The notes beneath the pieces are model-generated. The model worked only from the letters and a program-made list of their open reading frames with translations. It made no database searches and had not been told where the DNA came from. The position numbers and the translations under genes are program-made. This document shows, in pieces, positions 36,501 to 45,500 of a stretch of 64,000 nt of DNA. The first letter of the stretch is position 1. Each line of letters starts with the position of its first letter. Source of the stretch: Branchiostoma floridae (Eukaryota; Chordata; Leptocardii; Amphioxiformes; Branchiostomatidae); contig NC_049984.1 of the NCBI RefSeq assembly GCF_000003815.2, positions 7,924,604-7,988,603 of the forward strand. The letters are read 5' to 3'.

Positions 36501-39500
36501 TACAGTATGTGCTTACATCACAATATCTCCCTCCATTACAATGTACTTAACATGACTAAGTACCACTGAAACTCCCAACCCACTCATAAATCTGTCCATT
36601 TGTGGACAGAAAATGTTACTTAAAATAGGATCATTCCATCTATCATTTTTGGGTACCGTAGGGGACACCTCTATTTCTTTATACAGAAATATATTGGATG
36701 GCACAACAAAAAATCACACTCCAAAATACAGGTATGTATTGAAATTCACCTAAGCAAAAAACTTAGTTGAAAATATTTTCACTGTAAATCATTGACTAAA
36801 GTAGAATGTCAGCAGCACCAAAGTTACCTCTTCTTGTCAGAACTTGAATCTGACATTAAAAATTTTGAGTTTGTCAAGGTTTTATTATTATTCTGACATT
36901 TAAATGCCAAAATTACATGGTATATGCATGTGGACAATGGTACTTATGATAGTTACCCTTAAAGAAATATCCGGAGCACCTACAGTCAAAACTTAAGTGC
37001 ACACGCATCTAGCATTTTGGGCCCTGTATGAAAATTACAAATCCAAACCACAGCAAACTGCATTTTTCCTCCCGTCAGCTAACCTCGTAACAGACAAGCA
37101 TGATACCGTTGCCATGACTACCGGGTTTCCATTAGCAAATCGTACGTCTTCCATCTCAGTAGCTGTCAGACGGCGGGATGAAACCTCAGATCCCCGGTCC
37201 ATAAAAATGGCTCTGCTCCTCTATCTGATGTGGACAAGGGTGTTCACAGGGCATACACATGACCCAATCAATGTGCAAGGCAGGGCTCTTTCTGCCTGTA
37301 AATTTTTGTGGGCCTGCATCGCTCAACATACTTGACGTACAATTTATTTCAACTCACTGTTAATTGTAACCAGCCTTCTCTAATTCAACATTATTTGTAA
37401 AGTGTAGTTATTCCCTTCAATTCTACATAGCACAATATTTGTTAACGGGAGGGGGCCATACTTCGACAGGGGTCCAAATTTCGACAGGTTTTAAAAATCA
37501 TTGTTGCGGAGAAATGCATAGATGCCTGCACATGAGAAGTACAACTAGCTGTAGACTAAACCTTGTTGTAAATAACTACAAAGACGGGGTATGTGTCGAA
37601 GTTAGCAATTCCCACAGATAACAATTGAAAAACTTCCACAAGTTTGATGCCTTCCGTGCAAGTTGACGAGGGAACGTATCGAGACCGGGAAACTCTTGAA
37701 TTATTCTTCGCAAAATACGACATGTGAAAAAATACCACCACACATAGAAATGATGTTTATTAGCCTTCCGAAAAATAAAACCTGTGTTCTGTCTTGCCTT
37801 TAACTGGGTTGGATAAACGGAGCTAAAATGATACCACAATGCTCACTCAGTCTGGGCCCCGCCATTTTACTATCACGCACGAAGGCGGGCGAGCGTTGTT
37901 CAACACGACGAACTCTGTCAATTCATTAACTTGGACTCAATTTCAGTTGTGATATAAGAAGTCAGCTATTTTGTAAAGGCACAAACTACACCAAGGCATT
38001 TGGAGAAGAACTTTGATCAAAGAATGATCAGAGTCACTTAACTTACAAAAGATTAAATATTGAAATATCAAACGTCATGGCCTGCATATATGTATAATTG
38101 CTGCTTATCGGTCATCTTTTTTGGTAACACTCAGAAATTTGAGCCTTAATCCAATTTTTCTATTCAAATAAAACAAATTTCTGATTGCTTGGACTTAAGT
38201 CAGGATAATTATAGTCCTGGGGGACAGTAGATATCATCAGCCATGCAGAGAAGCACACTTCTGGGACTCCATAATCATATAAGACTGAAAATTAACTACA
38301 GGTCACACTTTTGTCTGATTATTGTTGCTTCAAACAGTTAGACATTTCCATCATAAACAAGTTACGATTCTTTTGTTGTGTTGATATCAACAGGACAATA
38401 ATACCAAATTCGTAATTCAATCATGGTCATCAATGTAACATAAGAAGAACACCGCCACCCCCATACATTATATCGTATCATAAAGTGATACTGGATGAGT
38501 GCTAAAAAATAATATGTGGTTTAGACTCACTGAACTGTGAACTGTGGAACTAAAACTAGACAGGAACATTGCTATCCTCAATTCCTCATACATCATGTCA
38601 TAAAATAAAGTGAGACTGAATGAGTACTAAACAAATTATGTAGTTCAGATTCTCATACGATGCTTCTTTTTTTTTTTAAAGTCTTCACATCGCACGGGAG
38701 AAATTCTACATCAAGAAAACAAAAGAAATCAGTCACCCTTCGAACAACTCACTGATCTGTGAAATTGCCCTTGGCTGACTAAAGTTTTCCCAGAATCTCC
38801 CCTTGAATATATAACAGCACATTTCTGTGATGCCCTCTACATGTCGTTACGATCTTACACAAGCCTGTCTGTATCTCGGGGCAGTCACTATCAGTCTAGA
38901 ATGGTGTAGCCATCGATGATTACGTGTACGTTCCACTTCATAGTGGACTTCGTCTCCGAGTAATTTCAAACCTCGGTAGTCACTCTATCAGATTCTGAAA
39001 GTAATCTAGAGTGTCACACAAATTTCTGAATCAAATATCTTGACAACAATTTTATTTGAATAACAAATGTATCAGTTACGGTGATCTGAAAAACAAATGT
39101 AATGGTGATCCTCAATAAACAAATAAATAAACAAGAATATGGATGCCATATCATAAAGAAAGCAATCTATAACCTGTATAACTAAAATATGATGTTGAAA
39201 ATACCAGTGTCTGGCTGCACTTTCATTCTAAATTGTTAACTGTTTCTGTTAGATGTTCTGTTCGAAATTCAACAAAAAAGAACGAGAAAATCCTAAGCTC
39301 TTAAGCCTTTATTTTCAGGACAATAACTGTAAACACAACATCAATTTTCCTAGACCTAAGACATGAAACACACTGCCCTTGTAAATGACTTTCCCAATGT
39401 AAAATGACCAGTGTTAAGTATTTCAGGACACATGCCTGCCCGCCACCCCCGCCACCCACACACAGTCTCCCGTCAGCAGGACTGGCCAGCTACAGTACGT

Positions 39501-42500
39501 ACGCAGCATCGCAAAATTAATTCACCTCAACACCACAGTTAAGCACTTGAATTCTAATCCTTGTCTTGCGGGACTAACAAATGAAACACTTTTCCTTCAT
39601 TAATCTGCAATCATTGCTTCATGAAAAAAAAAAGAAACTTCAAGACTCAACATATCAGGAATCATTTGGAAATTTGTTCAGGAAATTTGTCAAGGCAGAT
39701 GTTGACGTTTAAACCCAGTTATCGTCTTGTTTGTTTGTTTGTGGCACTGGACATTGCTCTGTTTATCACCTATTGCAAGTAGATAAACAACAATGCCCTG
39801 ATTGCTTGCGTACACAGTACATGCACACAGCAAACTAATTTTCAGACATCCCTTGTTGAATGATGCAGAAAAACAATGCGTCTATCATTATCAGTCTGCT
39901 GGTCCTTCACAGATACAGACATGTTATCATTCAAAGTGCTAACGCCACACAAGTCTTCAACCATTTAGGTTTTAAAAAAAACACACTCTCACACCTAGGC
40001 TCGACCTTGTCACATATTCAACTCTGTAGCAAACCTATCCAACCTACTCCTCATTCCTCCCATCGTTTCACTGTTGACCTCACACATGTATGCTTCTACG
40101 CACGTACCGAGCCTAAAGCCTGACAACATGTCCGACACCGGTGTTGCCGGGAAACTTCGCCATCTGCACTGACCTTGAGATGTGCTTCAAACACGAGCCG
40201 AGTTAATTATCACACTAACGACCTCACCTCTGAATCGGACCCTGCCGGCGTGGTACATGTAGGACATGATGTGTTCGCGGGCACCTGTGTGACTGACTGC
40301 CTGCCTGGTCAACCCTGTCAGGCAACTTTTGGGACAGACCATCCCAGCCTGCAAGGCCCACCTTAATAGCTGCCCGAGGTGCTCAACTTTTAATGCCTGC
40401 ATCATTTCACTTTCATCACAAATTCAACTACTCAGTGGTCAAAAAGTGCCTTTTTATCACCAGATTTTGGTGTGCATTCTAGAATTGAGATTGGGATTGG
40501 TTTTATAAAAAAACTTTTTATTTTCTACAAAATACCTTCATTGTCTATATTGTACAAATGAAGAAAAAATGTCAGACTAGAGTTCGGCGACCTCATACCT
40601 CCATGAAAATTTAGAGCTTTCGTAAATTTCATGCAATTGACTAACACATTAACATAATTTGTGCATGGTGTTGTTAATCATTGACTACATACAAATGTCA
40701 CAATTATAAAATTCCAATTATTAATCATAAAGTGTTTTTGCAATTTTCACATAAATTATGCAAATAAGTTCCTCATTACCATATTTGGTGTCTGCTTATG
40801 TTCCACCTATCATAATTAACATGTGTTACATGTATTGAGGTCCAGTTATTGAAAACAATGGAACTATACTATTTCCTCATTAATTATGCAAATTAAGTCC
40901 TCATTTGCATAACATGCATATCATTATGAACATCTTTGCTCAAGCTACCTGCATGCCTATAATGATGCCAACCCGTCGTTCCTTTCTGTAGTTATCCTCT
41001 TTGGGGTCTCTTGACAAAAATGCCCCTGCAGTTCCACAATTAAATATTAGGGGGCTGAAACTTGCCCCAACTTGTCATGGCACTAAAAGCTATCTACCAC
41101 CTAAATGTCAAGACCATAGCATGTCTGAAACAAGAGATACATTGAAAAAACTGCTACTATACAATATTCTCATTAATTATGCAAATGTACTCCTATTTTG
41201 CATGATTATTATCTTATCGTGTACAACATTGTCTAAGGTACCTACATACCAAAAATCATGAAAATCCGTTGTTCCCTTCTTGAGTTATCCTCTTCAGAAG
41301 TTTTTGACAAAAATGCCCCTGCTATCCCAAAACTAGACGCTAGGGGGCCCAAACTTATGTCATTTCTTTCTGAGCCCAAGAGCTATCTAACACACAAAAA
41401 TCGTGACCATAGCATGTTCAGAACACCGAAATAGCAAAACCGGAAGTTGCGCTGCAGTACCAAGGGGAACCGCTAGGGGGCCCAAAATCTAATCATTTCC
41501 AGCTTTTATCACGCACTACCAACGCACCAAGTATGAAACCAATCCACCCAGCCGTTCTTGAGTTATCTTGTTTACACACACACACACAAACACACAGACA
41601 GACAGACAGACACACAAACACAGGGTAAAATATAACCTCCATGACATTTCATGGAGGTAATAACACTAACATCTACGTAATGTGTTTTAGACAGTCACCT
41701 AGAACTGTTAACTACAAATGCATACAGTGAGGCTGACTGGATATACACTACACACATGAACCTTAAATGCCAGTATCTATTATTAATGCATTGGCAAAGC
41801 CCTCCATTGTTTTTAAAGCATGCAGGAATAGTTAATAATTTATCGGTGGGGCAGCAACGTTTACAGCACAAATAATTGGATCTATCTGTGTCTGTACACA
41901 TGACCTGTTTTGCATGCCAACTTCTTTAAAGGCCCATTATACAATACTGAATCTTAATCATTCTCATGAACAAAACATTCCTGTGAAAACATTCCTGTGA
42001 ATGACATGTACAATCTCTGAGTGTTTGCCTCACATCGTATTTCTGGTGCAAAACTGTGCAAAAACAACCTGCACAAGGCCCGCTGATTTTCCGAAACCAT
42101 CCCAAAATAGACCTTCCTGGCATAAACAACCACATGCTGAATATTGTTGGTCTAACTTACTACACAAGGAAATGGTCGGAAAATCTACCTTCTAAATTTT
42201 CCTAATGTCAGATAATAGGACTTTAGTTAACTACATGGTTACAAATTAGAATTCCACACAGCATGGATACCATGTGTAAGGACATGGTATGGTCTAAAGC
42301 TCCGTCTCAGAGCCACAAAGGTAATAATTTCAGTCAATTGTCAGCGGAAATCATCTAGCGCATGAAATGACGTCAGTCTTCTGATGGTATATAGTCCCCC
42401 CGCGCACATCCGCGTGGGTCTACAGTGGCCAATGGTAAGCATGCGGCGGTCTGTGTCGTAAAGCTACCCTGAAGTCACCTGACTTGGATCTAAAAGATTC

Positions 42501-45500
42501 CACACCGGCCCAGAAATGAAGTGCAAATGTACTGACAGTAGTACATGCACTGACTGCCAATTACTCTGTTAAATAACAGATATTTGACTGCATAGAACAA
42601 AACTGATTACAGCGGATATCTGTGCCAGCTATTGATGTGAAATCTGACATTTTTTTCCTTTTTTTTTATTTGAAGACAGACACATTAACGGATTAAGATT
42701 AACAATAACATGTTGTAGAAAGGTTTTTAAAAATACTGTTATAGCATTATTTCATTGCCATTTGTAACTTTGATTTCAAATCCTAAGTGCAAAAAGTATT
42801 CTCCATTTTCATGAAAATAATTTGCTTTTTTCTATTTTTGCATCAATGCACCGACACACTGACCTCTTTTTTCGTTAACATGGTCTAAACTACGGGCAGG
42901 CTGACATCTTTTCAGGAATCAAATATGTTCGTGACAACAACTTATCATTCCAGTGTTGTCCTCTGACATTCTGAGGCTATAAATATACAAGGATGCCCCA
43001 CATTTCCCCTGCCAGCATTGATGCCATAACTACATTAACCTATCCTCCATTCACACGTAGTCATCAGAATGTATTAGAACACCCCAGGAGTGTATGTAGG
43101 AAGGGATAATCACGTCATCACACATGTGACTGTGACATGCTGTGTTGCCAAGTAGGTCATCCCCAGGTATATCATTACATGTTATCTCATCAACTCTGGA
43201 ATCACCAGTCAGAACATATGGTGCAAGTATAATGAGCCCTGGAGCACTGCAGAAGGATGGGTAACAGTACATGTATATGGAGTAGATATGAAACCGGTAT
43301 TTCTTGCCAGACTGGTCCGAACAAAAAAATCAGTGCATCAGTTTTTGAACCAATAAAAAAAATAGATACAGTGTTTGGTCATCTTCTCATTATGTTTCAG
43401 TTCTCAATTCAGCACTGTAACATGTGGGTCAATACCCTGGGGTTACAGCACAAGGGTCATGGAGGGCATGAACTTTGACCTGACCACCTCCTGTCTATCC
43501 CCTCAGACAGGTGTATGAAGGAAGGAGGCCAGACATCCCCTTCACTGGAGAAACTTGAGAGTTTCCTTCAAGGAAGTTCAAGTACAGAAACACTTCCCCG
43601 TTTTCCTACCCCTGAAGCGATAATTTTTGCTCTGTCTTCTGCTGTCTACCTGGCTTCCATAGTAACCGCGGGCTCAATCTTTTTGCTGGCTATCCATGGT
43701 TAGCAAGCGAAAAGATTGAGCCAACGGTCACTATATAAGAGGATGGTAACCAAGCTACCCTCTACCCCCTTTTGTCAACTTTGAACTCAAAACCACCAGA
43801 TACTCCATTTTTCACTACTGCAAAATCAAATCCCTGCCAACATTTCTCCTTTCACAGTAACAAGGAGCCAACATGTGTGGGGATCAATGATGACAGTGTG
43901 CACTAATTACATCCCCTAGACACCCTTCTGGCTATCAGCTATCATCAAGTTCTGGGAAGACTCAGTTTCAGCCCCATGTCTACTCCTTCACTCAGTAATC
44001 ACACTTGCACACTTAACTACTGAGGCCAAGCCAAAATAAGTTAAAGTCATACGGAACGCAACATTCCATTTTCGGAATAGGCGTGGCGCACTGGTGCACC
44101 TTATCTAAAACTTTGATGCACACAATAAAAACTGACATGTTAAGAAAGTCCCTTGACTTGACTTGAAAAGGGAACAGGAATAACTGCCTTCTCTTTGTCA
44201 ACTTTCATAAACAAGTTTTTGTTGTCTCCTATGGTTCAGTCTATGCAGGGTTGGACAAGGTTTAAAAACTTCTCTTTCCCAGTTGCCCCATTGGGCAAGT
44301 ATATAAAAAAACTACTGTCACAAACCAACTTTTCACTCTCTCATTGACATGTTCCTAATCAATTTTACTGCAGCAGGGAGATCCTTTTATTATTCAGTAT
44401 GAAAAGGCAATTCAAAGTTCAAGGCATGTAACTGGACAAACATCTATCCATATCTACCCAAGGAAAAAGCTTGAAGGACCCTGTTTAGAAGTTATATCCA
44501 CTCACATCAAATATCCAATTAACAAATCCTTCATCATCACGGTCAAGATTATATCTTTGATATAGAGGTCTTCGGTGGAATGGTATCTCACCTTGCCTCG
44601 CAAAAATCCAGGTTTTGAGTCATTGCGGCTAAAAGCAAAGATTTTGCAAGGATTCAGCTTTCAATCGAAATCCACAGAAGGAATGGATGTTGCCATGAAA
44701 CTTTTATTGAACCACCCTTTTCAGATCTCTGTCCCAGGTATAAGAGCACAGGCAGTTGCCCTCATTCCCAGGGGTTTTAGCAATCTGCCCACCACCTGTG
44801 TTTGCCTACACTAGTGGGAAAGATTCTTCTTCCTGGAGACCAAAATCAAGCCAAGACTTTTACTCCCAAAATCTTCAAAATGAAATCGAGCCAACATATC
44901 ATCTGTACAGAACTGATAGGACAAACTGTCCTAGCAACTGTCTCTGTATGTCAAATGGAATGTATTGATCTGTGACCTTCATAAAGAGTCTGCATGCCTT
45001 TTTCCATCAGGCATAGCAAGCTATTTCAATTCTCTGCTAATCGTAGCTGGCCTACTCTAAATCTGACTCACATTAAATGTTGTAAGTAAATTATTCGTGA
45101 AGCGTGATTGATTGCTTTAACTCTACATAGCAAGTTATTAATCCTGAATATTGTCCAGAATGAATTGTAATGCATTACTTCTATTCTAAAAAATTATCAC
45201 TACACCAAAGTCAAATGCTAGACTACCCAAAAGTCATGATAGGGTGCCCGGTGGTGTCGGTGTTGTTGCTGCCACTCTCCATTAACACTCTCCGAAATCA
45301 AGACATTCCTGTAAACTTTTGCAAGAACAAATTAATCAACAATGAAGCATGACAGCCTTCTAAAATCCAGCACATCCTGCTTTATGTAATCTCCGACATC
45401 TTGGTGGCAAAATTGCCAGCCAATACAGTCCTACGGCCAATGTGTAACTTTATAAACAAATTATCGGTATCCAGGTGCATTTCAGTTTTATATTGTCACA

